The notes under the pieces: model-generated
The model's database searches: none
What the model was told of the DNA's origin: nothing
Seen by the model: the letters and a program-made list of their open reading frames with translations, nothing else
DNA from: Enterobacter sp. R4-368
Lineage (GTDB): Bacteria; Pseudomonadota; Gammaproteobacteria; Enterobacterales; Enterobacteriaceae
DNA length: 64,000 nucleotides
NCBI RefSeq assembly: GCF_000410515.1
Contig: NC_021500.1
Span: 62,001 to 126,000, forward strand
Reading direction: 5' to 3'
Translations under genes and position numbers: made by a program
Shown: positions 55,413 through 64,000 of the stretch, in pieces
Layout: each line of letters opens with the position of its first letter
Numbering within the stretch: the first letter of the stretch is position 1

Positions 55413-56936
55413 ATGTCAGGTTTTAAGCTCATCCCACTTGCCAGAAAGCTTGCCGTTGGGCTGCTTGTGCTCGGCATCGTTTTTTTTATTGGCCGCGTTT
55501 ATCAGTCGGAAAAAGGCCCTTCGTTGCAGTCATGGCACCGCTGGTCTGCTGATGAAATGTCTGCCGAAGCGATCGACCACGCCCGTTTCGCCGACTATCT
55601 TGCGCACGAAGACACGCTTTTCCGCGACATGAAAACGCAGCTCACGGATGCGCTTAGCGACGATGAGAAAACACCGCTTAACCGGTTTTACGCGCAAAGC
55701 CGGGTTTACCCCGCCGGTTTTCAACCCAACTGGAACCGCTCTCAGGTATTGATGCCGCAAGGCACTATTCGCGGCGCGGCGGTGTTGCTGCACGGGCTGA
55801 CGGATTCGCCCTACAGCATGCGTTACCTGGCGCAGGCCTGGCAGCAGCAGGGATTTGTGGTGGTGGTGCCGCGCATGCCGGGGCACGGCACAGCACCAGG
55901 CGCGCTGGCGAAAGTGGATCGCGACCAATGGCTGGCGACCACGCGACTGGCTGTGCGGGAAGCCACAAGGCTTGCGGGAGCGTCCGTACCGCTGCATCTT
56001 GTCGGCTACTCGAACGGAGGCGCGCTGGCCATGCAGTATGCGCTGGATAGCCTTGGCAACAGCGCGCTGCGCCGACCACAACAGATCATTCTGTTATCGC
56101 CGATGATCGGTGTTCCATCCTATGCGCGTTTTGCCGGGCTCGCTGGCTGGCCCGCGGCGTTTCCGGCGTTTGCCAAAGCGGCGTGGCTGAATGTGGTGCC
56201 AGAATTCAACCCGTATAAATACAATTCGTTTCCGGTTAACGCCGCCCGACAATCATGGTTGCTAACGCAGGCGTTGCAGCAGCAGATCCAGCAGGCTGCG
56301 CGCAGCGGACAGATAAAAGACTTACCGCCGGTACTGACGTTCCAGTCGGTGATGGATTCCACGGTCAGTACCCGCGCGGTGGTCGACGCGCTGTACCGCT
56401 ATCTGCCGCAAAACGGCAGCGAGTTAGTGCTGTTTGATATCAACCAGGCGGCCAATGCCGGTGCGCTGTTTCGCCCGTCAGCCTCGCTGGCGGTGAATAC
56501 GCTGCTGCCTGCGCCGCCACGTCGCTACACAACCACCGTCATTACCAATGCCGCCGCCGACAGCGTTGACACGGTTGCCCGCATGACGCCCGCGCAGGCG
56601 GTGCAGGAGACGCAGGAGGCGTTACACATTGCCTGGCCGCCGGGGATGTTTTCGCTGTCGCACATTGCGCTGCCGTTTCCACTGAATGACTCCCTGTACG
56701 GCCTGTATCCGGCGCAGAATAATCAATACGGCATAAGCCTCGGCGCCATTTCGCTACGCGGCGAAACCAATACGCTGGCGGTGAGTCTTGATACGCTGAT
56801 GCGCGCCAGTTCCAACCCGTTTTTCCCGTGGATGATGGCGCAAATAAACCAGCGCATTGCGTGCAGCGATAAGCGCGATATCCCGGCGTGCCTCAATGCT
56901 TCTCGCCAGTCGCCAGCCGTCAGGGACGCAGAATAA
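55413..56936 (+). CDS. Membrane-anchored alpha/beta hydrolase
   Basis: A 507-residue protein with one N-terminal membrane segment (LAVGLLVLGIVFFIGRVY), the rest probably periplasmic. The nucleophile Ser is in VGYSNGG, the oxyanion HG in LLHGLTDSP, the acid probably in VMDSTVST, and the His probably in SLSHIALPF. It resembles carboxylesterase-type hydrolases of enterics with unknown substrate. Its last 17 bases overlap the 3' end of the converging MDR gene. Confidence 0.8.
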   Translation: MSGFKLIPLARKLAVGLLVLGIVFFIGRVYQSEKGPSLQSWHRWSADEMSAEAIDHARFADYLAHEDTLFRDMKTQLTDALSDDEKTPLNRFYAQSRVYPAGFQPNWNRSQVLMPQGTIRGAAVLLHGLTDSPYSMRYLAQAWQQQGFVVVVPRMPGHGTAPGALAKVDRDQWLATTRLAVREATRLAGASVPLHLVGYSNGGALAMQYALDSLGNSALRRPQQIILLSPMIGVPSYARFAGLAGWPAAFPAFAKAAWLNVVPEFNPYKYNSFPVNAARQSWLLTQALQQQIQQAARSGQIKDLPPVLTFQSVMDSTVSTRAVVDALYRYLPQNGSELVLFDINQAANAGALFRPSASLAVNTLLPAPPRRYTTTVITNAAADSVDTVARMTPAQAVQETQEALHIAWPPGMFSLSHIALPFPLNDSLYGLYPAQNNQYGISLGAISLRGETNTLAVSLDTLMRASSNPFFPWMMAQINQRIACSDKRDIPACLNASRQSPAVRDAE

Positions 56937-57876
56937 TGCGCCCCAGCACGCGGTTTTCCTCTGCGTAGCGGTGGGCTTGCTCCACCTCTTGCAGGGAAAA
57001 CTCTCTGTCGATGATCACGCTGAATTTGTTATCCCTGACATCCATCAGCAGCGTGTCGATTGAATCTCGTGCTTGCTGGTGGGCAAGTTCACGCCCCCAG
57101 AAAAGCCCGCTAATCGTTTGATTAGCTTGCTGTAATGCCGCCAGATCGGCGCGGGCATTTCCCCCGGCGTTACCGGCCAGTACCACGGTTCCCCATTCGC
57201 GCAGGCAGGCGATGGATTGTTCCAGCGTCGAGCCGACCAGATCGAGAACGCCGTCCACGCCGGCTGCGTTTGTCAGCCGTTTCACCTCGGCGACAATATC
57301 CTGCTGGCGGTAATCCAGTGCGACATCAAGCCCGAGTGTTGTCAGTTGGCTTATGCGGGCATCACCGGAAAGCGTGGCGAGCACGCGCGCGCCCTGCGCC
57401 TTCGCAAGCTGAATGGCGGCAACCCCAACGCCACCCGCGCCGCCCTGGATAAGCACGCTATCGCCTGCTTTGATCTTTAAGCGTGAAGAGAGCGCCCAGG
57501 CAGCCGTGCCAAAACTCACCGGGATAACCGACGCGGAAACAACATCCAGCCCGTCGGGAATGACCCATGACCATTGCGCGGGTGCAACGCGGTACTGGGC
57601 ATGAGAACCCGCGAGCGCGAGCGTCGCCACACGTTGTCCCGGGTGGCGATCTGTTACCTGCGCACCGACTTCAATAATCGTGCCCGCAGCGGAATAACCA
57701 GGAATACCACCTTGCTCGCCGGGGAAGGCCGTGGCGCGATTAATCACATCGGCGCCCTCAAGCGAGATGGCTTCTACGCGGATCAGCACATCGTTCGGAC
57801 CACAAACAGGTTCGGGGACGTCGGTATAACGTAAAACCTCCGGTTTTCCCGGCTGAAAATAGCGTGCGGCTTTCAT
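56920..57876 (-). CDS. NADPH:quinone reductase-like MDR oxidoreductase
   Basis: A 318-residue medium-chain dehydrogenase without zinc ligands. The cofactor loop is IQGGAGGVGVAAIQLAKAQGA, and the N-terminus is MKAARYFQPGKPEVL. This is the quinone oxidoreductase (QOR) group, acting on quinones or enals. It is a single gene, with an upstream gap of about 90 bases to the antiporter end. Confidence 0.85.
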   Translation of the reverse strand: MKAARYFQPGKPEVLRYTDVPEPVCGPNDVLIRVEAISLEGADVINRATAFPGEQGGIPGYSAAGTIIEVGAQVTDRHPGQRVATLALAGSHAQYRVAPAQWSWVIPDGLDVVSASVIPVSFGTAAWALSSRLKIKAGDSVLIQGGAGGVGVAAIQLAKAQGARVLATLSGDARISQLTTLGLDVALDYRQQDIVAEVKRLTNAAGVDGVLDLVGSTLEQSIACLREWGTVVLAGNAGGNARADLAALQQANQTISGLFWGRELAHQQARDSIDTLLMDVRDNKFSVIIDREFSLQEVEQAHRYAEENRVLGRIILRP

Positions 57877-57965
57877 CGTTGTCTCCTGTTTTTATCTGCG
57901 GGTGATCATGACAACGCCGCAAGCTCAGCGACGCTACGTCTGCGTATGATGGTTCGCGGCGACGT

Positions 57966-59279
57966 TCAGCGCTGTTCCTGTTTTCGCCGCAGGGTGAGTA
58001 ATGGCGTGACTGAAATACCGTGTACCAGCACGCTTAGCGTCACGATGGTGATGGCGATATCGGTTATCACTCCCGCGTTCTGAAGGCCATGCGTCCAGGC
58101 GTAGGCGATATAGTTAAGACTGCCGATCCCGCGAATGCCCAGCCAGCCAAGACTTAACCGATGCAGCACGGATTCACCCGAACGCCAGGTCAGCAACCAG
58201 ACGGCGAGGGGGCGAATGATGATAAACACGGTGAAAGCCAGCAGCAGCGCGCTGGCATCCCAGTGGCGTGACAGTGTCACACCAAGCACGATCACCAGCC
58301 CGGCGGCCAGCAACCGCTCAACGGTATCGCCAAAGGAGAGCGCATCGCCCACCACCAGACCGACGGATTTGATCGGGTTATGCTCTTCAAGCCCGTGCCG
58401 GGTATGCGGATTCACCTGCATCTCGGCGGGCAGGTCGTGATCGTCCTCGCTGGTGTGGCGTTTTTGTACGCTCATCTCGGCGCTACGCAGGCCGATACCG
58501 GCAGCGAACGCCGCGAGAAAACCGGACGCGCTGAGCATCATCGCCAGCGAAAAACTCAGGCAAATCAGCGCTAACGCAATAAAATCGCTGGGTGCCACTT
58601 CCCCCTGCGCGTGGCGTGAGCGTGTGGCGACTAGGCCAATTAAGCGTCCGAGAACAAAACCGATACCCAGCCCGCCGATCAGCGCCCAGAGCAGATCGAC
58701 GCTCAACCAGTGAAACCATTCCCCGGCGCTGATTGTGCCACCGGCTTTTTGCCAGAGCAGCGCCAGCATCAAAAAGGGCAGCGCGGTGCCATCATTGAGA
58801 CCCGCTTCACTGGAGAGCGCGATCCTGAGGCGGTCATCATCCTGTGCATCGTTGATAGCCACCAGGCTTGCCAGCACCGGATCGGTAGGGGCGAGAATAG
58901 CCGCCAGCGCCAGCGATAACGGCCATGAAAGATTGGCCATAAAATGGGCGGCGAGCATAATCCCGGCAATGGTCAGCAACATAGCGGGCAGCGCCAGCAT
59001 GATGCCCATTCGCCAGTAAGGCGAGGTAAGCGGCAGGCGGATTTTCAGCCCGGTGATAAAAAGCGACGCCGCCATCGCCATTTCCGTTATCCGGCTGGTA
59101 AGCGGGGCGTGGCGAACAATATCAATGCCAATCAGCCCCAACATCCACGGCCCGCAGGCAAAACCCACCAGCAGATAGAGGCCAAAAATGGGCACCGGGA
59201 CACGGCTTATCCAGCCGTAAGAGAGAGACATAAACAACAACAAACAACCCGCCGCAGCGGTCCAGGCCAGATATTCCAT
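57966..59279 (-). CDS. CPA1 Na+/H+ (cation:proton) antiporter, NhaP type
   Basis: A 437-residue inner-membrane protein of about 12 segments. The ion-binding motifs APTDPVLASL and SEAGLNDGTALP are present. ATG 59279 follows GGGAG; a longer version starting at MILLGSS is possible. A cytoplasmic His/Asp-rich loop (KRHTSEDDHD) lies between segments. It exports Na+ or K+ in exchange for protons and so helps pH and salt tolerance. Confidence 0.88.
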   Translation of the reverse strand: MEYLAWTAAAGCLLLFMSLSYGWISRVPVPIFGLYLLVGFACGPWMLGLIGIDIVRHAPLTSRITEMAMAASLFITGLKIRLPLTSPYWRMGIMLALPAMLLTIAGIMLAAHFMANLSWPLSLALAAILAPTDPVLASLVAINDAQDDDRLRIALSSEAGLNDGTALPFLMLALLWQKAGGTISAGEWFHWLSVDLLWALIGGLGIGFVLGRLIGLVATRSRHAQGEVAPSDFIALALICLSFSLAMMLSASGFLAAFAAGIGLRSAEMSVQKRHTSEDDHDLPAEMQVNPHTRHGLEEHNPIKSVGLVVGDALSFGDTVERLLAAGLVIVLGVTLSRHWDASALLLAFTVFIIIRPLAVWLLTWRSGESVLHRLSLGWLGIRGIGSLNYIAYAWTHGLQNAGVITDIAITIVTLSVLVHGISVTPLLTLRRKQEQR

Positions 59280-59428
59280 ACTACTCCCAAGCAAAATCAT
59301 CTTCTTAACAGGTATAGCTGCTACCAAAAGATGTGCCAGCAGAGTACTCCCTAATGCCAGCACGCCGCGCCTGGCGAACGGCGTGCTGGTAACACATGGG
59401 ACATTACGCGTGCGGGTTGCTCGCCCGT

Positions 59429-61822
59429 TTACTCCGGTACGTTACCTTCCCCTTGCTGCGATGGCCATTTCCAGTTCTGCACTTCAGGCAAGTCTTCGCC
59501 ATATTCGCGAACATACTGATGGTGCGCGGCAATTTTTTGCGCCAGATCCTCCAGGATGTCATCCGCTTTGCCCTGTAACGACGGCACGCGCAAAATCGCC
59601 TCCTGCGCCAGGTGAAAACGATCCAGTTCATTGAGCACGGTCATATCAAATGGCGTAGTGGTGGTGCCTTCTTCCATAAAGCCATGCACGTGAAAATGGC
59701 GGTGGTTGTTGCGCTGATAAGTGAGGCGGTGAATCAGACTCGGGTAGCCGTGGAAGGCAAAAATCACCGGCTTATCGGCAGTAAATACCGCCTCGAAGGC
59801 CTCTTCGCTCAGGCCATGCGGATGCTGATCCTGGGTTTGCAGCGCCATGAGATCCACGACGTTCACCACCTGAACACGCAGCTCCGGCAGGTAATGACGC
59901 AGCAGGTCGACCGCAGCGAGGGTTTCCATGGTCGGCACGTCGCCCGCGCAGGCCATCACCACATCCGGAGTTTCGTTCTGCTGCACGTTTCCGGCCCACG
60001 ACCAGATCCCCATTCCTGCAGCGCAGTGTTTTGCCGCGTCATCGAGGTTTAACCACTGAGGCGCAGGCTGTTTCCCGGCGACGATGACGTTAATGCGATC
60101 CCAGGTTTTCAGGCAGTGGTCGGCGACACACAGCAGGGTATTGGCATCCGGCGGCAGGTAAATGCGCACAATATCCGCTTTTTTATTGGCGACATGATCG
60201 ATAAAACCGGGGTCCTGATGGCTGTAGCCATTGTGATCCTGGCGCCAGACATGCGAGGAGAGCAGGTAGTTGAGCGACGATATCGGCGCGCGCCAGGGCA
60301 GGTTGCGCGTCACTTTCAGCCACTTCGCATGCTGGTTAAACATCGAGTCGACAATATGAATAAACGCCTCATAACAGTTGAACAGCCCGTGACGCCCGGT
60401 CAGCAAATAGCCCTCAAGCCAGCCCTGGCATTGATGTTCGCTCAGGATCTCCATCACCCGACCATCGCGCGCCAGTTGCTCATCATAGGGTTTAAGCGGC
60501 TCCTGCCAGGTGCGATTCGTTACGTCGAACACTTTACTCAACCGGTTGGAGGCCGTTTCGTCGGGGCCAAACAGCCGGAAATTATCGCGGTTGTGTTCGA
60601 AAATACCGGCCAGATAGGCGCCCAGCGCGGCGGTGGATTCGGCCTGCGTTTCGCCCGGGGAGGTCACTTCGACGGCGTAGTGATGCAGGTCCGGCGTCAC
60701 CAGTTCCCGGCGTAAACGACCACCGTTGGCCCACGGCGACGCGCCCATGCGCTTATCGCCGACCGGAGCCAGTACCTGTAGTTCTGTTTTGAGTTGTCCC
60801 GATGCATCGAAAAGATCGTCTGGCTGATAGCTGCGCATCCACTGTTCCAGCAGTTGCCGGTGCTCATCGTTTTCACGGCATGATGAAACCGGAACCTGGT
60901 GCGCGCGCCAGAAATCCTCCACTTTTTTGCCATCGACGGTTTGCGGGCCTGTCCAGCCTTTGGGGCTGCGCAGAATGATCAGTGGCCAGCGCGGCACGGT
61001 GGTCTGCGCCTCGCCACTGCGCGCCTGCTGCTGATAGTCACGGATGCTGTTCAGCGCCTGTTCCAGCGTTTGTGCCATCAGGCGGTGCATCCTGGCGGGT
61101 TCATGGCCGCTGACAAACAGCGGTTCGTAGCCGTAGCCGCGAAAGAGCTGTTGTAAATCATCATCGCTGGTGCGCCCGAGAAGCGTAGGGTTGGCAATTT
61201 TGTACCCGTTCAGGTGCAGGATCGGTAGTACCGCGCCGTCGCGGGCGGCGTTGAGAAATTTTATGCCGTGCCAGCTTGAGGCCAGCGGGCCGGTTTCCGC
61301 TTCGCCATCGCCAATCACGCAGGCGGCAATCAGGGACGGGTTATCGAACACCGCGCCAAACGCATGAGCAAGTGAGTAACCCAGCTCGCCGCCTTCATTA
61401 ATCGAACCGGGCGTTTCGGGCGCGGCGTGGCTGGGGATGCCGCCGGGGAAAGAAAACTGGCGGAACAGCTTCTTCATGCCGTCAGCGTTCTGGCTTATCT
61501 GCGGGTAGATTTCGCTGTAGCTCCCCTCAAGCCAGGTGTTGGCCACCATGCCTGGCCCGCCATGGCCGGGGCCGCAGATATAAATCATATCGAGATCGCG
61601 CTGGCGTATGGCGCGGTTGAGATGAACATAGATAAAATTCAGCCCCGGCGTGGTACCCCAGTGGCCCAGCAGGCGCGGTTTGATATGTTCCGGCCTGAGC
61701 GGCTCGCGCAGTAGCGGGTTATCCATCAGGTAGATTTGCCCGACAGAGAGATAATTGGCCGCGCGCCAGTAGCGATCAAGCAGCTGAATTTCGTGGTCAG
61801 AGAGAGACGATATCTGTGTCAT
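59429..61822 (-). CDS. xfp: Phosphoketolase (Xfp)
   Basis: A 797-residue thiamine-diphosphate enzyme that splits xylulose 5-phosphate (and often fructose 6-phosphate) into acetyl phosphate plus an aldose phosphate. The TPP motif is [16 protein letters not shown] with [11 protein letters not shown]. Other marks are [10 protein letters not shown] near the N-terminus and [12 protein letters not shown] in the second half. Full length for the family. Single gene, no acetate kinase neighbour. Unusual in enterics, more typical of lactic acid bacteria, bifidobacteria and some plant-associated proteobacteria. Confidence 0.95.
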   Translation of the reverse strand: MTQISSLSDHEIQLLDRYWRAANYLSVGQIYLMDNPLLREPLRPEHIKPRLLGHWGTTPGLNFIYVHLNRAIRQRDLDMIYICGPGHGGPGMVANTWLEGSYSEIYPQISQNADGMKKLFRQFSFPGGIPSHAAPETPGSINEGGELGYSLAHAFGAVFDNPSLIAACVIGDGEAETGPLASSWHGIKFLNAARDGAVLPILHLNGYKIANPTLLGRTSDDDLQQLFRGYGYEPLFVSGHEPARMHRLMAQTLEQALNSIRDYQQQARSGEAQTTVPRWPLIILRSPKGWTGPQTVDGKKVEDFWRAHQVPVSSCRENDEHRQLLEQWMRSYQPDDLFDASGQLKTELQVLAPVGDKRMGASPWANGGRLRRELVTPDLHHYAVEVTSPGETQAESTAALGAYLAGIFEHNRDNFRLFGPDETASNRLSKVFDVTNRTWQEPLKPYDEQLARDGRVMEILSEHQCQGWLEGYLLTGRHGLFNCYEAFIHIVDSMFNQHAKWLKVTRNLPWRAPISSLNYLLSSHVWRQDHNGYSHQDPGFIDHVANKKADIVRIYLPPDANTLLCVADHCLKTWDRINVIVAGKQPAPQWLNLDDAAKHCAAGMGIWSWAGNVQQNETPDVVMACAGDVPTMETLAAVDLLRHYLPELRVQVVNVVDLMALQTQDQHPHGLSEEAFEAVFTADKPVIFAFHGYPSLIHRLTYQRNNHRHFHVHGFMEEGTTTTPFDMTVLNELDRFHLAQEAILRVPSLQGKADDILEDLAQKIAAHHQYVREYGEDLPEVQNWKWPSQQGEGNVPE

Positions 61823-61960
61823 GCTTTCCTCGCGTCGTCAGAAGGTAAACCAGGCGTTGCCCTTGCAGGCGAACAAATTTCCCTTTAAGCCTGGCACACC
61901 GTGTTTTCTGATGACGAAATGAACAGCATCACGTTCCCTTTTTCGTGCAAAGCCGGACGA

Positions 61961-62851
61961 TCAACCGGGTCCTTCACTGCCTGCGGCCAGCAGTGGAACC
62001 ACCACATCGCTGATGGGCGTGGCGATGCCATGCGTGCGGCCATAGCGCTGCACCACACCGTTACGGATATCCCACTCCAGCGGGCGATTCGCCTGGCGGT
62101 CGGCGAGAATTGACGTGCCTAAGTCCGCTGGCGCACGGTGAAAACCGTCCACAATCTCCCGGGCAACGTTATCGCTGAGCACCGCGCCTTCCGCCCGCGC
62201 AACCGTCAGGCATTCACGCAGGTACGCCAGCGCCAGCGCGGTGATATCCTCGCGTGTGAACATGCCGGCACGGCGATTGGCGAGCACCATCAGGCCAGCG
62301 ACCGCATTCTGCAACAGCTTGCGCCAGGCGATCGACGTAAAATCCGCTGACAATTCAACCGCGCAGCGTGTGTCGCTGAGCGCTTTCACCACCCGTTCTG
62401 CCTGCGGCACGTCCGGCAGCGTCAGGCGCGGTCTGGCGCGCAGCCAGACAGAGGCATCCGGCTCACGCTGCGCCGGGAACCAGACGACGGACGGCAGCAC
62501 GCTTGCGCCGTTGACCAGTGGAGCGAGCTGGTTTTTTTGCTCGACGCCATTTTGCAGCGCGCACACAACGGTGTTTTCATCGCATAACGTCGCCAGCCAG
62601 GCGGCGCTCTGCGCAACCTGCGTGGTTTTCACCGCCACAAACACCAGATCGAACGGCTTATGCAGCGCTGCCGGATCGCTCAATACCGGGCCGGGCACCA
62701 CAATTTCCCCCTCATCGTGGCGCAGAATCAACTGCGGGTGCGCGGTACGTCCGCATAAAACGGGAGCGCGGCCCACTTCGTGCAGCGCCGCCGCGATACT
62801 CGTGCCGATAGCCCCCGGGCCAAGCAGCGCAATTGTCGGAAAATTAGACAT
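61961..62851 (-). CDS. Ketopantoate reductase-like (PanE/ApbA family) oxidoreductase
   Basis: A 296-residue protein. The NADP site is IALLGPGAIGTSIAAAL, then VKTTQ and LQNGVEQ. The active-site Lys is in AWRKLLQNAV, a family mark (xxWxKLxxN). ATG 62851 follows GGAG. It is probably a paralogue of PanE with another 2-keto acid as substrate. It lies 20 bases after the EamA transporter on the same strand, so they may share a substrate. Confidence 0.85.
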   Translation of the reverse strand: MSNFPTIALLGPGAIGTSIAAALHEVGRAPVLCGRTAHPQLILRHDEGEIVVPGPVLSDPAALHKPFDLVFVAVKTTQVAQSAAWLATLCDENTVVCALQNGVEQKNQLAPLVNGASVLPSVVWFPAQREPDASVWLRARPRLTLPDVPQAERVVKALSDTRCAVELSADFTSIAWRKLLQNAVAGLMVLANRRAGMFTREDITALALAYLRECLTVARAEGAVLSDNVAREIVDGFHRAPADLGTSILADRQANRPLEWDIRNGVVQRYGRTHGIATPISDVVVPLLAAGSEGPG

Positions 62852-62871
62852 GGTGAGTTCTCCTGATGTGG

Positions 62872-63699
62872 TTAACCAATCATTACCGTGCCGGTCGCGA
62901 TCACCATACACGCCAGCACTTTTCTTAGCGTTAACGTCTCGCCGAGAAACAGATAACCCAGTAGCGCCGCAAACAGAACGCTGGTTTCACGCAGCGCTGA
63001 AACTGCCCCCATTGGCGCGGTCGCCATCGCATAAATAATGATGCCGTAAGCCAGCAGCGAAACCAGCCCGCCGGCGGCGGCAGGCCATACATCGGGACGC
63101 CAGCGCAGTAAACTTTTTGTACCGCGAAGCCCGATATAGAGCGCGGGCATCAGCGCGCCCCATAACGCACTCATCCACACGGTATAGGCGATGGCATTAC
63201 CCGCGATGCGCACGCCAATGCCATCCACCACGCTATAAGCGGCGATAAACGCGCCAGTGACCAGCGAATATTTCAGACCCGGTAGCGCCAGGCGACGGCG
63301 TTGCAGGACAAGCAGCAGAATACCGCCGGAAATCAACCCAATGCCAGCAAGCGCGTTCACGGCCATTTTTTCCCCGACAAACAGAGCCGCCGCCAGGGTC
63401 ACCATCAGCGGTGAAGCACCGCGCGCAATCGGGTAGGTTTGCCCGAGATCGCCGCTCTGATAACTGCGTACCAGAGACAGGTTATAACCGACATGCAGCA
63501 CCGCTGACAGCAGCGCATATTTCCAGCTTGCATAAGCCGGCAAGGGTAAAAACGGCGCCACGACAATGCAGGTGAGGGCTATCGTCGCGCACATGATGGT
63601 CATGGACCATAAGCGATCCGTGCCGCCGCGTAACAGCGTATTCCAGCTGGCATGCAGCAGGGCGGCGAATAACGTCAGTAAAACAAGGTAAGTGGGCAT
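62872..63699 (-). CDS. EamA/DMT-superfamily transporter
   Basis: A 275-residue membrane protein with about ten segments and two EamA halves (LHASWNTLLRGG, YPIARGASPLMVTL, then GAVSALRETSVLFAALLGYLFLGE). Such proteins export or import metabolites such as amino acids. First gene of a pair with the PanE-like reductase; both may be governed by the LysR regulator whose end lies at 63774. Confidence 0.85.
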   Translation of the reverse strand: MPTYLVLLTLFAALLHASWNTLLRGGTDRLWSMTIMCATIALTCIVVAPFLPLPAYASWKYALLSAVLHVGYNLSLVRSYQSGDLGQTYPIARGASPLMVTLAAALFVGEKMAVNALAGIGLISGGILLLVLQRRRLALPGLKYSLVTGAFIAAYSVVDGIGVRIAGNAIAYTVWMSALWGALMPALYIGLRGTKSLLRWRPDVWPAAAGGLVSLLAYGIIIYAMATAPMGAVSALRETSVLFAALLGYLFLGETLTLRKVLACMVIATGTVMIG

Positions 63700-63773
63700 G
63701 TATCGATGCTAATCAGCACATACCCGGATGAAAAGTGAAGTGTCATCACACCAGCATGAACAAATACTCATAC

Positions 63774-64000
63774 TTAGCAATAGTTAAGCTGTGCCTGTTG
63801 TGACTCTGCTAACAGCCAGCTGCGGAATGTCACAATGTGCGGCTGTGTTTCGATCCCCTGCGGGCAGACAAAATAATAGGCGGCCGGCGACGGGAAAGGC
63901 ACGTCAAAAAGCCGTACCAGCGAGCCGTCGGCGATCTCCTTTTCAACGTGCCCACTGCGCGCCAGCGCAATTCCCTGGCCCAGTAACGCCGCTTCGATGG
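63774..64000 (-). CDS. LysR-family regulator, C-terminal end (start outside window)
   Basis: The minus strand is open from the window edge to TAA at 63774-63776, giving 74 residues. The pattern GQGIALARSGHVEKEI, GSLVRLFD, AYYFVCP and TFRSWLLAES is the end of a GcvA-type LysR effector domain. It reads in the same direction as the transporter and reductase genes, with a 74-base gap, so it may be their upstream regulator. The HTH is not in view. Confidence 0.8.
   Translation of the reverse strand, partial: IEAALLGQGIALARSGHVEKEIADGSLVRLFDVPFPSPAAYYFVCPQGIETQPHIVTFRSWLLAESQQAQLNYC

Overview
The window is chromosomal DNA of a member of the Enterobacteriaceae. DcuS/DcuR, FumA/B, Mqo, KatG, BluR/BluF, YcgZ, AriR, YciE/F/G and KatN all read as close relatives of the Escherichia coli or Salmonella proteins. 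The accessory content (phosphoketolase, an NADH:fumarate reductase with ApbE, formate dehydrogenase plus bd oxidase, KatN and KatG) suggests a Klebsiella/Enterobacter/Kosakonia-like, possibly plant-associated lineage. The genus is inference. I saw no rRNA, tRNA, CRISPR array or intact insertion sequence.

1-8.3 kb: the 3' end of an Rhs gene whose C-terminal toxin domain carries the four active-site residues of CD38/ADP-ribosyl cyclases. Its overlapping immunity gene follows, then an array of small and secreted candidate immunity genes. The array includes a frameshifted Tsi6-like gene and, at its far end, a second copy of the cognate-type immunity gene. The toxin tail and the first part of the array are AT-rich compared with the Rhs core.

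8.4-18.4 kb: an anaerobic C4-dicarboxylate module. It holds class I fumarase, a DASS-type anion transporter, a three-domain flavinylated NADH:fumarate reductase, ApbE flavin transferase and the DcuS/DcuR sensor pair. The divergent control region contains a perfect FNR box and a CRP-like site. The likely job is malate or a related acid in, fumarate made, and fumarate reduced by NADH in the cytoplasm.

18.5-29.6 kb: a MurQ-like SIS protein lacking both catalytic glutamates; Mqo; a sigma-54 activator divergent from an aldehyde/alcohol dehydrogenase operon with a -24/-12 promoter; an exported alpha/beta hydrolase divergent from a MerR regulator; a second GAPDH; and a GlxA-like AraC regulator.

29.7-46.6 kb: a stress region. 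It holds yciG-yciF-yciE, a four-gene formate dehydrogenase/DUF1641/cytochrome bd operon, a TetR/RidA pair, KatG, an OBAP-type lipoprotein with a metallo-beta-lactamase-fold hydrolase, KatN with a second YciE, and a HAD phosphatase.

46.7-57.9 kb: a MarR-EmrA-EmrB-MFS efflux operon with a perfect 15-bp inverted repeat at its promoter; the blue-light BluF/BluR locus with its divergent ycgZ-ymgA-ariR targets and a shared TTTGTACAA motif; a membrane-anchored hydrolase; and a quinone-reductase-like MDR protein.

58-64 kb: a Na+/H+ antiporter, phosphoketolase, a PanE-like reductase with an EamA transporter, and the C-terminal end of a LysR regulator that runs off the window.
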